From positions 2,108,001 through 2,172,000 of the forward strand of contig JACZZP010000013.1 in NCBI GenBank assembly GCA_015183035.1: 64,000 bases of DNA. The letters run 5' to 3'. Source of the stretch: Meloidogyne chitwoodi (lineage: Eukaryota; Nematoda; Chromadorea; Rhabditida; Meloidogynidae). Shown here piece by piece: positions 10,044-20,925 of this stretch. Made by a program: the position numbers and the translations under genes. Position 1 is the first letter of the stretch. The number at the start of each line of letters is the position of its first letter. Below the pieces are notes generated by a model. That model did not search any database and was not told where the DNA came from. It was given only the letters and a program-made list of their open reading frames with translations.

Positions 10044-12320
10044 ATGAATATAATTCCAAATCAATCAATTGTTGATGCTTCCAATTCTGTCAATGGCCAT
10101 GAAAAAACATTATTTGAATTAATCAGTGGAAATTCTTTATTTACAGGTGGTGCTGGTTTGGTTGGAATAGGCGTTATTCTTTCATATTTTCGAAGATTAT
10201 CAATTATTGGCAAAGATGTATTAAAAAGACGATTTATTTCAAGGCTTGAATTGGACAATACTGATATGTTTGTTTAAATGATTTAATTTAAATTTAATTT
10301 TTTAGAGCGTTTCAATGGGTTTTGGATTATATCAACAAAAATAGCCGAAAACGTACATCTATTTTATCTGTTAATACTTCACAATATTCTGATGATTCTG
10401 GACGTCTTAAAACTTCATTTATGTTTACACCTGGTAGAGGAATGCATTATTTATTTTATAAAAATCGTTGGGTACAAGTCAATAGAGAAAGAGAAAAACA
10501 AACTATTCAAAGGGATGGAATGAGTAGAACTGCACTTGAAACTGTTTCATTAACTACTTTTGGTATATATATTTTTTTTTAATTTTTATAATTTATTTTG
10601 TTATTCTTGTAAGGAATCCTTCTTGGTAGAATATCATTTTTAAGTATTTAACGGAGATTTGTAGTCATTTAAAAGGGAAATAATTGCTAGTGTATTGATA
10701 GCTCAGTGGTAGAGAGCCTGCCTATAAATCAGCGAAGCTGATGTAATGGCAAAGGTTCGGTCGGCCTTCTGGCATTTGGATATTGAAAAAAAGTTAAAAA
10801 TTGCTTTAGCTAGATATTTAATTTTTTTCCTTTCTAAAAAGTTATAAATTTTTTAGGAGGAAATCCAGCATTTTGGAGAAGTTTTCTTGAAAATGCAGCT
10901 GAGGATGCTCTTTCTAAAGTATTTTTTTAATAATTTTTATTCTTTTTTTTTATTTTTTTTAAATTAAGTTAGAAACTGGACTTTGTGTTTATATTCCTCA
11001 TGGAAATACTTGGCAACGTTTAGGTGCTCCTAGGAATAAAAGGCCTATTGAATCAGTGATTCTAGACACTGGAGTGAAGGAAAGACTACTTGATGATATT
11101 GCAAATTTTTTTACTTCCCAGCAATGGTTTTTCTTTTTAATTTTTTTAAACTTTAAAAATTGATTTTTGGAGGGAAATAAACTAATTTTCGGGAAGAAAT
11201 TTTTTTCCTAAATTAATTAATTTAATTTTTAGGTATATTGATAGAGGAATTCCTTATCGTCGGTATTTTTTAAATTTTTTAACAATTTATTTTTTATTTT
11301 TTTTAGAGGTTATCTTTTACATGGACCACCTGGAACAGGAAAGAGTAGTTTCATCTCTGCATTAGCCTCACTTTATGGTCACAATATTTGTATGTTAAGT
11401 TTAAGCGATAGACTAATTGATGATGCAATGCTTAATCATTTAATGCATAATGCTCCTTTAAATGTTAGTTTTTTTTTTAATTTAAATTGTTTAAAAATGA
11501 AGAAATTTTTTTGTAATGCTGGATCTTAAATAATAGAAAAATTAGATTAATATTCTGATTTTTGAAAAATAGAGGTCACAGGTTCGAACCCGTTTGGGAG
11601 TATTTATTTTTTAATTAAAAAATAAATATTTTTTTAGAGTTTTCTAGTAATTGAAGATGTTGATAGTGCATTTGGAAGACATGATCCTGTTGTTCAACAC
11701 AATCCTGCTTATGATGGTCTTTGCCGTGTTACAATGTCTGGATTATTAAATGCTGTAGATGGGGTTAAATTTTAATTTTTATTATTTATTGTTTTTTTAA
11801 GGTTGCCAGTGCTGAAGGTGGCAGAATTCTTTTTATGACAACAAATTATGTTGAAAGGTTTTATTTATGTTAAAATAAAAATAAATACTCTCGAACGGGT
11901 TCGAACCCATGACCCCATTTTTTGGATTTTTTAAATATTTTTATAAATTTTTTAAAATGTTTATTTTTGTTTGTTAAACAATTAAAAATGAACAAAAAAT
12001 TATTTATAAAAATTTAGGTTAGATGCAGCATTAATTCGTCCTGGTCGTGTTGATGTTTCTCAACATTTTGGAAATTGTAATCTTATTATGTTTGAACAGG
12101 TTTATTTATTTTTTTTAAATTTAATTAATTTTTATTTCTTTTAAAGATGTTTAAACGTTTCTTTGAAGACATTCCTGAGAAACTTTGTTCAACTTTTTGT
12201 GAAAAAATGGTTTCAATTGGAACAGAAGTTTCACCTGCTACAATTCAAGGACATTTACTTAATTTTAAAGAACAACCAGAATTGGCAATTAAAAATATTA
12301 ATTATTTAGTAAAAAAATAA
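10044..12320 (+). CDS. bcs1l: BCS1-type mitochondrial AAA chaperone
   Basis: Ten exons give about 440 residues. An N-terminal membrane segment ([18 protein letters not shown]) is followed by the BCS1-specific region ([17 protein letters not shown], then [20 protein letters not shown]). The AAA core has Walker [10 protein letters not shown], Walker [12 protein letters not shown] and [22 protein letters not shown]1 inserts the folded Rieske Fe-S protein into complex III across the mitochondrial inner membrane. All junctions agree in phase. Introns carry tRNA-like pieces at 10692, 11571 and 11886. The stop is 156 bp before the UTP13 start on the same strand, suggesting shared transcription. Confidence 0.95.
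10692..10776 (+). repeat. Intronic tRNA-like element with intact A-box
   Basis: GATAGCTCAGTGGTAGAG is a near-canonical D-arm/A-box and AAAGGTTCGGTCGGCC a degenerate B-box about 45 bp later, in BCS1 intron 2. No paired acceptor stem is seen; read as a tRNA pseudogene or SINE head. Confidence 0.6.
11571..11600 (+). repeat. Intronic T-arm (B-box) fragment
   Basis: CACAGGTTCGAACCCGTTTG lies in a BCS1 intron, sense to the host. No A-box upstream. Confidence 0.65.
11886..11916 (-). repeat. Intronic T-arm (B-box) fragment
   Basis: On the minus strand: GGGGTCATGGGTTCGAACCC then GTTCGAGAGT. Nearly identical to the copy at 17227-17258 in PNO1. No A-box. Confidence 0.7.
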
Positions 12321-12476
12321 TTTTGTTTTTTTTATTATTTTAGATATTTTCTCATTTTTTTTGCTCAATAAATAATTTTTGTTAATTATTAAAATTTATT
12401 CTTTTTTTTTTGTTGTATTTTCTTCAATATATATTTAACAATTAAACTATTTCTTTTTTTTTAAAGTTTTAGTAAA

Positions 12477-15400
12477 ATGGCAAGCGTTGTTCAAGCTTCA
12501 GATCCTATAGCTGAAATTAAAAAGATTAAAACATTTAATTTGGAAACAAGGTTTTTTATTTTATTATTTTTTAATTTAAATATTTGAGGGGCTGTTGGTC
12601 CAAAAAATTTAATTTAGTTCAATTTTTGTCAAAAATTTTATAAAAATTGAAACTTTCAGTAATGATTTTTATACAATCCTTAAAGGTTTTTTTAGGGGAA
12701 AATTGTTTAAATTGTTTAATTTGACTTCACCAATTATTTATTCTCTTTTAGTTCTGAAAATCAAAAATCCAACGATGAAATTTATGATACTGCTAATTTA
12801 TCAGAAAAAGGTGATTTAATTGCTGTTGGTTCAAATACAGAAGACTTGTTAATTTTAAATTTAAAAAATGGAAAGAAAAATTGGATTAAAGGTTTTTTTT
12901 TAATTTATTGGAAATTGATAAAATTGTTTTCTTTAGGTCATTCTCAAAGTATTCTTTGTGTTGATTCCCCAATTTGGAGTGATTCTTTGTTTGCTTCAGG
13001 TTCAAAAGATAATTCAATCATTTTCTGGAAAATTGAAGAAAATGAAGAAAATAAAAATTTAAAAAATAATATAATGGAAATAGATGATGATGAAGAAGAA
13101 GAAAGTGATGAAGAGGAAGATTTAAAAGATGATAATGAAGAAAATAATATTTTTGTTAAACAAATTGCTATTGCTTCTGGACATACTCATTCAGTTTCAA
13201 GGTTTTTTAATTATAAAAATTAGTTTTTTTTTGTAAAGAAATATTTTTTAAAGTCATTGTTGACTTTATTTAAACCTTTTTTTACCCTTACTTGAAGAAA
13301 AAGTTAAAATAAAATTGATGTCCCTCGAACGGGTTCGAACCCGTGACCCCTCTCCCTCTTTTTTTGTTAAATAATTTTTTAAATTTATATTCTATTTAGT
13401 ATTGCATTTTCTCATTCAAGCAAATTACCTTTTATTGTAAGTGTATCACATGATACTACACTTAAATTATGGCCTTTAATTAATTTAATGGTTAAAAAAG
13501 AAGAAAATGAAGAAGACGAAAATAAATTGTATAATTTAAAAAAAAATAAAATTAAAAAAAAATCTCTTTTTTAGACTAAAACTTTCTTCTTCAACAACAA
13601 TTGTTGCTCATACTAAAGATATTAATAGTGTTGATGTTAGCCAAAATGATAAACTTTGTGTCACTTCTTCAATGGATAAAACTGCAAAATTATGGCATTT
13701 AAATACAAAAAGTATGGAATTGGTAAATGCTGGAGTATTAAGTGGACATAAACGAGGAGTTTGGAGTGCTAAATTTTCTGGAACTTTACAGGTTTATTTT
13801 CTTATTTTTTTTGGTAAAACATGGGTCCACACCCTTTAAATCGTGAATGGCTAATTCACCGAAAAATTTATTATTTTTTAAGTAAAAAATTAGCGCAAAT
13901 GTTGTTGTGATATTTTGAAGGTTTAAGAGTATTTACTATGCGTTTTTATTTATTTATAAAATTTATGACTATTGGGTTTTGTTTCTTGTTTGTTTGCGCC
14001 TATTTTTGTTCAAGTTCGGTGAATTGGTCATTTGGTGGTTTAATTGTTTTTAAACACTGCCAACTTGTTTTAGAGTTATTTTTAATTTTATTTTGGTTAT
14101 TTTCTAACATTTTTTTAATTTAAAAACATGAAAATAATTAAAAATAAAATTAATGTCCATCGAACGGGTTCGAACCTGCAACCCCCTCTGTTTTATTAAA
14201 TTTTTTAATTTATTTTTAATTTTTTTAAAATTTATTTTTAATTTTTTTAAAGTTAGTAGCAACATGTAGTGGTGATTGTACAATTAAAATATTTTCATTA
14301 TTGGATAAAAGTTGTATTAAAACACTTGAAGGACATCAATTTGCAGTTCTTTCAATTCTTTTTATTGAAAATAGTTCAAAAATTATTTCTGTAGATGGAG
14401 GAGGAATTTTAAGGCTTTGGAATATTAAAAAAGGAATTTGTGAATGTGTAGAAGAAGGACATTGTGAAAAAATTTGGTCTTTGAGAGGATTGCCTAATAA
14501 TAATTTTAATTTTGAAAATGAGGTTTTTTTAATTTTAATTAGTTAAAAAAAAATTTTGGTTTTATTTTGGTGTTTAAAAAATTTTATTTTATATTTTTAC
14601 TTGAAAAAACAGTCAAAATTAATTTTATTCCACCGAAAGGGTTCGAACCTCCAACCCCTCTTTTTAACAATTTTTAATTTTTTTTTAGAAAAATGACGAA
14701 GAAATTGGTTTAAAAACTTCTTATTGGATAACTGGCGCTGCTGATGGTTTTATTACTATTTGGAGAGATAATACAAAAATAAAAAAGAATTTAACAATTA
14801 AAGCTGCTACTAAAAGAATTACTGATCAACAGACACTTTCTAATTTATTACAACAAAATTCTCTTTTTGAGGCTTTGTTATACACTTTGGATCTTGATTT
14901 ACCTTTTCAGTGAGTTTTTAGATTATTGACCATTTTTTCATTCGTCCATTTTGCTGTCTGAACATTTTGGTTTTTGACCATTTTGAAATTTGACCATTTT
15001 GAAATTATTTTTATTTTTAAAATTAATTTTTTAGCTTTAAAAATCAAAATTTTTTCAGATGTTTAAAAATACTTCAACGACTTTCTTCAGATATAAAAAT
15101 AACTGATGAAAAACACGAAGAACAACAACAACAAAAATTAATAAATATAATAAAAAAATTAACAAAAATACAACTTTCTACATTATTACAATATTCTACA
15201 CAATGGAATACAAACAGCAAAACATATTTTGTAATTTTTTTAATTAAAAAAAGAAAATATATTTATATATTTTTTTAAAGATTGCTCAATTAATTTTAAA
15301 TTGTGTTTTGAGGGCTGTTCCTCCAGAAGAATTACTTCAATTACCAAATATTGAAGTTATTGTACAACGATTTTTGCCTTACTCGTTGAGGTTTTTTCTT

Positions 15401-15515
15401 TTAATTTTTTAAATATTTTAAATAATATTTTAGACACCAAGAACGTATAAAAAATTTTCGAAGGAATGCTGCTCATATTGATTATATGTTTTCTTCTATG
15501 CGATTAATAAATTGA
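12477..15515 (+). CDS. utp13: UTP13/TBL3 WD-repeat protein, N-terminally shortened
   Basis: Ten exons give about 557 residues. WD repeats include FASGSKDNSIIFWKI, GHTHSVS, VSHDTTLKLWPL, AHTKDINSVDVSQNDKLCVT, SMDKTAKLWHL, SGHKRGVWSAKFSG, ATCSGDCTIKIFSL and TGAADGFITIWRD. The helical Utp13 C-terminal domain follows (LLQQNSLFEALLYTLDLDLP, STQWNTNSKTYF, LRAVPPEELLQLPNIE). UTP13 belongs to the U3 snoRNP UtpB subcomplex for 18S rRNA processing. Relatives are about 800 residues with two propellers; here the first is essentially missing, and only 201 bp separate exons 1 and 2. An acidic insert (EIDDDEEEESDEEEDLKDD) lies in one loop. Upstream TTTTTTTTAAAGTTTTAG fits a cis or spliced-leader acceptor. 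Confidence 0.92.
13321..13350 (-). repeat. Intronic T-arm (B-box) fragment
   Basis: Minus strand GGGGTCACGGGTTCGAACCC followed by GTTCGAGGGA, in a UTP13 intron, antisense to the host. It has a perfect T-stem but no A-box. Confidence 0.7.
14155..14186 (-). repeat. Intronic T-arm (B-box) fragment
   Basis: Minus strand GTTGCAGGTTCGAACCCGTT in the next UTP13 intron, antisense to the host. Confidence 0.65.
14630..14659 (-). repeat. Intronic T-arm (B-box) fragment
   Basis: Minus strand GTTGGAGGTTCGAACCCTTT in a third UTP13 intron, antisense to the host. Confidence 0.65.
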
Positions 15516-15549
15516 ATATATTAATTTAAAGTTATTTTATTATGTTAGT

Positions 15550-15611
15550 CGGTGGTTAAGTGCAAGTGTGTTGGGTTATAAGTGAAGAGGGTCGGTGGTT
15601 CTATTCCTTTT
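15550..15611 (+). repeat. Degenerate tRNA-like element between UTP13 and PNO1
   Basis: GTGGTTAAGTGCAAG (A-box-like) is followed about 30 bp later by GTCGGTGGTTCTATTCC (worn B-box). It is the only tRNA-like piece in the 300-bp intercistronic gap. Confidence 0.4.
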
Positions 15612-15815
15612 GTTTTCATGCTTTTTCCATTTGCTTCTCTCCACGTTTAATTTAATTGGAGATAATTTTTAAAGTTTTTTATGGTTTTAATAAATTTGTT
15701 ATTGTTTATTTTCTGTTAAAAAACATTTTTATTTGTTTTTTATATTTAAATATATATTTTTAATTTAATTTGTTTTTTTAAATTTAATTTTTGTAAAAAT
15801 TAAACTTCAAAAGGA

Positions 15816-17373
15816 ATGAAAGAAAAGACTAAAAATGTTGAAAACAATTCTTTGGATGATGAAATGCCTCCTCTTGAAGATATTGATGAACAAATGAGTG
15901 AAGAAATTCAAATAAATGATAATAATGACAATAAAATAGATGAAGATGGATTTATTAAAGCAAAAAAGGTTTATTAGAACTATATTTGAGTTACTATTAA
16001 GTGAAGGATACGTTTTTAGTCCCTGACTTTTTTCTATCAAAATTTTAATTGGATTTAAGTTGGCGTGTGTTGATTTTCATTTTTTAGTATACCAAAAAAC
16101 GTAAACTTCCTCAAGTTTCTAATGGAAATGATGAAAAGATGGATGATCAACAACCTGAAATAAAAAAAGGGAAAGATGTTATCAATTGGGAAATGCGAAA
16201 AGTTTCAGTACCTCCACATCGTTACACTCCTTTAAAGAAAAATTGGTCAAAACTTGTTACTCCAATTATTAATGAATTAAAAATGCAAATTCGGTGAGAA
16301 AAAAATTTTGTACAGGTTTTTTTTAAAAAAATTTAACAATATTTTGATTAATAATTTAATATTTGGTCAAATAAAAATTATATTCCGCCGAGCGGGTTCG
16401 AACCCGACACCCCCATTTCTTTTAGATTTTTCAAATTTTTTTAAACTGATTGTGCCTTTGAGTAAATGAATCAACATTTTTGAGTTTTTTAAAAAATTTT
16501 GAGACAACATTTCTTCATTTATTAATATTTTTTATTAAGTTATAATTTGCGTACTCGTAATATTGAAATTCGTTGTCCAACTGCTGATGGGAACAAAACT
16601 TATTTACAAAAAGCTGCTGATTTTGTACAAGCATTTTTATTAGGATTTAATATTGAAGATGCTATTGCGCTTATTCGATTTGATCATATGTTTATGGAAA
16701 GCTTTGAAATTAATGACGGTTTGCGAATTTTTTAAATTTAGTGGGGGAAATTATCTTTTGGGTCCTAAAAGTGTTTTAATTTTTTTAAAGAAAAATCATA
16801 TTGGGGAAATAAACTATTAAATTCTTTCATATTTTAATAAATTTAACAATATTTTGATTTATGTTTAATATTTGGTCAAATAAAAAATTTTTTCCGCTGA
16901 ACGGATTCGAACCTGACACCCCCTTTTTTATTTTTTAAATTTAATTTTATTTTAATTTTCCAGTTAAAACTCTTCGTGGAGATCATTTAAGCAGAGCAAT
17001 TGGTAGAATTGCTGGAAAAGATGGACGTGTTAAAACTACAATTGAAAGTGTTACACAAACACGTATAGTTTTGGCTGATGATAAAATTCATTTACTTGGA
17101 GCTTTTAATAATTTACGTATTGCAAGACATACAATTTGTTCTTTAATTATGGGTATGCTTTTTTTTAATTTTTTTAACATCATTTTTAGTTTATTTTTCG
17201 TTAAATAGATCAAAATAAAAAATAAATACTCTCGAACGGGTTCGAACCCATGACCCCCAAACTCAGAGTTTTCTTTGTAAACTTGTTTTTAAAATATTTT
17301 TTTAGGTACTCCAATAAATAAAATTCATGGAAATTTGAGAAGCTTGGCTAGCAGATTGTCTGAACAACTTTGA
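15816..17373 (+). CDS. pno1: PNO1 (partner of NOB1), KH-domain 40S assembly factor
   Basis: Five exons give about 266 residues. The acidic N-terminus ([17 protein letters not shown]) is followed by [54 protein letters not shown] and the KH core [38 protein letters not shown], ending [22 protein letters not shown]1/Dim2 binds pre-18S rRNA and recruits NOB1 and Dim1 in late 40S maturation. Length and blocks fit the family. Three of its four introns carry tRNA T-arm fragments. A broken copy of exon 1 lies at 41207-41355. It follows UTP13 by 300 bp on the same strand. Confidence 0.96.
16383..16415 (-). repeat. Intronic T-arm (B-box) fragment
   Basis: Minus strand GGGTGTCGGGTTCGAACCCG then CTCGGCGGAA, like the 3' half of a class II tRNA. 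Preceded on the plus strand by AATATTTGGTCAAATAAAAA, shared with 16891, so the two are recent copies of one element. Confidence 0.7.
16891..16923 (-). repeat. Intronic T-arm (B-box) fragment
   Basis: Minus strand GGTGTCAGGTTCGAATCCGT, with the same AATATTTGGTCAAATAAAAA leader as 16383, in the next PNO1 intron. Confidence 0.7.
17227..17258 (-). repeat. Intronic T-arm (B-box) fragment
   Basis: Minus strand GGTCATGGGTTCGAACCCGT in the last PNO1 intron. The leader AAAATAAATACTCTCGAACG is shared with the copy at 11886. Confidence 0.7.
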
Positions 17374-17517
17374 AGATAAATTATAAATTTATTATTGAAT
17401 TTTCATAGCATATATATTTGTTAAATGAATAAAATGTTATTTTTAATATTCAAAAAATTATTTTATCTCCAATAAATATTCACAGCGAAGAATTTCTCAG
17501 CGTTTAACAAACAAAAC

Positions 17518-17784
17518 GGAAAGGGCCTGTTCAGTGTTAGCAAGTTCAGTGTTGACCCAGTTCATGTTAGCCAGTTCAGTGTCACCATTAAGGATAAAAA
17601 CCTCATAAGAAATCTGGCCCGGAACTTTGATTTTATCAGAAACTAACATTATTTTCCTTATTATTTTTTCTTTCTTTTTTTACTAAAATTCCGGTTCGTA
17701 GATGTTGGAACTTCTGTACTGGTATTAACTGGCCCAACACTAAACTGGCCCAACACTGAAATGACACTGAAATGACCCCAGCCG
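17518..17784. mobile_element. MITE-like element with imperfect TIRs made of TTCAGTGTT subrepeats
   Basis: The left end has GTTCAGTGTTAGCAAG, GTTCAGTGTTGACCCAG and GTTCAGTGTCA. The right end holds the reverse complement set (CTGGCCCAACACTAAA, CTGGCCCAACACTGAA, ATGACACTGAAATGACCCC). The direct repeat CAAACAAAAC flanks it at 17508-17517 and 17785-17794 and may be a target duplication. No coding capacity. Confidence 0.6.
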
Positions 17785-18940
17785 CAAACAAAACAATTAG
17801 ACATAGAAATTTGCGAAATAGTAAAAGCAGAGAAAAAAAGATTGAAAGTTTGATGTCAAAGTGTAAAAATCAATTTTTTACATAATATCAAAAGTATTAT
17901 TATTAAAAAAGGTTCAAAGTAGTTTTGTTTCAAAATGGTCAACGCTTTTATGTCACTAATTCCACCCTATTATGTTTATGTTCATGTTTCTTGATTTCCA
18001 TCGAACCGGATTTTTTCTTTCATAGCTCATTCGATTCAGCTTTTTAAGCTCTTTCGAATGACACCATATTTGTTGAAAAAGGTTTATCTTAAAAAATTTA
18101 AGAATATACACTTAAATCCCAAACTTTAATCCAATAAAACTCATTAATCCTAAGGTAGGAAATCTTTTTTTTTCTACAATAAAAGATCAATCAATGATCT
18201 AAACAGTGTTCAAGAGAAAAGTCCAACTTTAGTATTTTAAGCGAGATATAAAGGATTAAACGTTTACTGTCCATAAATGTTTTTTTCATTCTAGAGCTTA
18301 TAACTCGAGTTCTAATGAGACAATGTAGATCAAGTTTGGATATTTTAAAGAGCTCGAAAAGATGAATCAAACAAGCCATGAAGAAAAAGATATATATAAA
18401 TACAAGACGAGATATGAGCTCCAGAAAATTTGGGGTGAATGGATACACCCAAAATTTTGTTTGATCCTAACTCAGTTAATCTGGGACCTAAATCCATAAA
18501 ATTTTGGTGAACAATAGATGTACCAATGGACTATAATTGTACCGGACGGATAGTCATTATGTTCCATTTGAGCCGAGATATGCGCTTTAGAAATTCTGGG
18601 TATATAACGACTTACCCCCACAAAACTTTGATTAAACATATCTCCTTTCATTTAGTACCTAATTCCACAAATTTTTGGTCAAAGACAGATCAACAAATTG
18701 CTTATTATTCTACAAATTTGTTAGTTAATTCGATGCATTTGAGCCGAGATATAGATGAATATAAAATCTACGGCTTAATTTTTATGAAAATACCTTAATT
18801 TCCTTTAATTTAATTTTTAAGTTTTTCTAGCTAAAATAGCAATTTAAAATTTTGACTAAATAATGCCCATAGAGACAAGAAATTTAATTAAACTACAATT
18901 AAAAATTTTCCACCACCCATTTTCCCGTAAAAAATTAATT

Positions 18941-19017
18941 TCCACTAGAAGGATTCGAACCTTGGTCATTTTTTTTTCATTTCTCCCCTAAACCTGAGAA
19001 GTTCTCCACTTAACCAA
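18941..19017 (-). repeat. tRNA-like element in left palindrome arm
   Basis: Minus strand: TTTTGGTTAAGTGGAGAAC (A-box) to CAAGGTTCGAATCCTTCTAG (B-box), with a long variable-arm-like insert. The acceptor stem is weak, so it is called a remnant. Confidence 0.6.
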
Positions 19018-20848
19018 AAATATATTTATTTTCCCCTAAATTTTCTCAATATTCAGGAGCTTGTATCTCGACTTCTATTCTATATCTGAGATAATTGAAT
19101 AGTTCATTTAATTCAGCTTTTCAAGCTCTTTCCATTGATATATGTCTCGGCCAAAACTTACCATAGTTTAGAAGCTAAAAAATATAATTTATCTAATACC
19201 TCAAAATTTTCAAATGCTCCTAGCACCTTTTTGAAAAAAATTTAAGGGTAAAATTTTGAAAAAATTTTTGTCAAAAAATTCAAAATAAAATTGTCTAAAA
19301 TCGTGCGCTTTTAGATAGTTAATACCATACTTTTGAGTCGAGTAATGCGCTCTCGAAGTTCTGGGGGTAATGGACTACCCCAAAACTTTGAGAGATCACA
19401 GTGTCTTTCATTTGGGACCTAGAATCCTAAATTTTGGGCTAAAGATGGATCAGACAATGATCTAAAGTTGTTATCATTGATAAGTCCATTCGACCTATTT
19501 TAACCGAGATATGTGCTCCCGAAATTTTGGGTGGATAAAACACTTTTTTTGATCCTAACACAGTTAATCTGGTACCTAAATCTATAAATTTTTGGTCAAT
19601 GATAGATGTACCAATAATTTATTTTCATACAAATTTTTTAGTCAATTCATTCAATTTGAGCCGAGAGATACGAGAGATATGGATCCATTATCCCCAAAAT
19701 TTCAAATGCTCCTAGCACCTATAAATAATGAAATATTAGTGAAAATTTTTGAAAAATTTTTGCCAAAAAAATTATAAATAATTGTCCAAATATATTGACA
19801 AAATTTTATCAAATTCTGTTCAGTCATTAACGTTCGACGAGATTTTTTAATTTCTGCTTAGACTCAAAATGACTTAATTAAATTGAATATTTTATGTTTT
19901 TCGAATAATTGACATTTTGATATTTATACATTATTTAATAAAAAATATAAAAACTTCATAATATCAAATATTCGAAATATATAAAATATTCAAATTACAA
20001 AAGGTCATTTTGAGTCTAAGCAGAAACTTAAAAACTTCGTCGAACCTTAATCCACGGACAGAATTTGATAAAATTTTGTCAATATATTTGGACAATTATT
20101 TATAATTTTTTTGGCAAAAATTTTTCAAAAATTTTCACTAATATTTCATTATTTATAGGTGCTAGGAGCATTTGAAATTTTGGGGATAATGGATCCATAT
20201 CTCGGCTCAAATTGAATGAATTGACTAAAAAATTTGTATGAAAATAAATTATTGGTACATCTATCATTGACCAAAAATTTATAGATTTAGGTACCAGATT
20301 AACTGTGTTAGGATCAAAAAAAGTGTTTTATCCACCCAAAATTTCGGGAGCACATATCTCGGTTAAAATAGGTCGAATGGACTTATCAATGATAACAACT
20401 TTAGATCATTGTCTGATCCATCTTTAGCCCAAAATTTAGGATTCTAGGTCCCAAATGAAAGACACTGTGATCTCTCAAAGTTTTGGGGTAGTCCATTACC
20501 CCCAGAACTTCGAGAGCGCATTACTCGACTCAAAAGTATGGTATTAACTATCTAAAAGCGCACGATTTTAGACAATTTTATTTTGAATTTTTTGACAAAA
20601 ATTTTTTCAAAATTTTACCCTTAAATTTTTTTCAAAAAGGTGCTAGGAGCATTTGAAAATTTTGAGGTATTAGATAAATTATATTTTTTAGCTTCTAAAC
20701 TATGGTAAGTTTTGGCCGAGACATATATCAATGGAAAGAGCTTGAAAAGCTGAATTAAATGAACTATTCAATTATCTCAGATATAGAATAGAAGTCGAGA
20801 TACAAGCTCCTGAATATTGAGAAAATTTAGGGGAAAATAAATATATTT

Positions 20849-20925
20849 TTGGTTAAGTGGAGAACTTCTCAGGTTTAGGGGAGAAATGAAAAAAAAATGA
20901 CCAAGGTTCGAATCCTTCTAGTGGA
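20849..20925 (+). repeat. tRNA-like element in right palindrome arm
   Basis: Mirror copy of 18941-19017, identical in the compared bases, with GGTTAAGTGGAGAACTTCTC and AAGGTTCGAATCCTTCTAG. Confidence 0.6.

Noticed and set aside
10692..10776. Functional tRNA gene
   Set aside because: The D-arm is good, but no acceptor stem pairs, the T-arm is worn and no anticodon stem is clear. None of the tRNA-like pieces in this window passed these checks.
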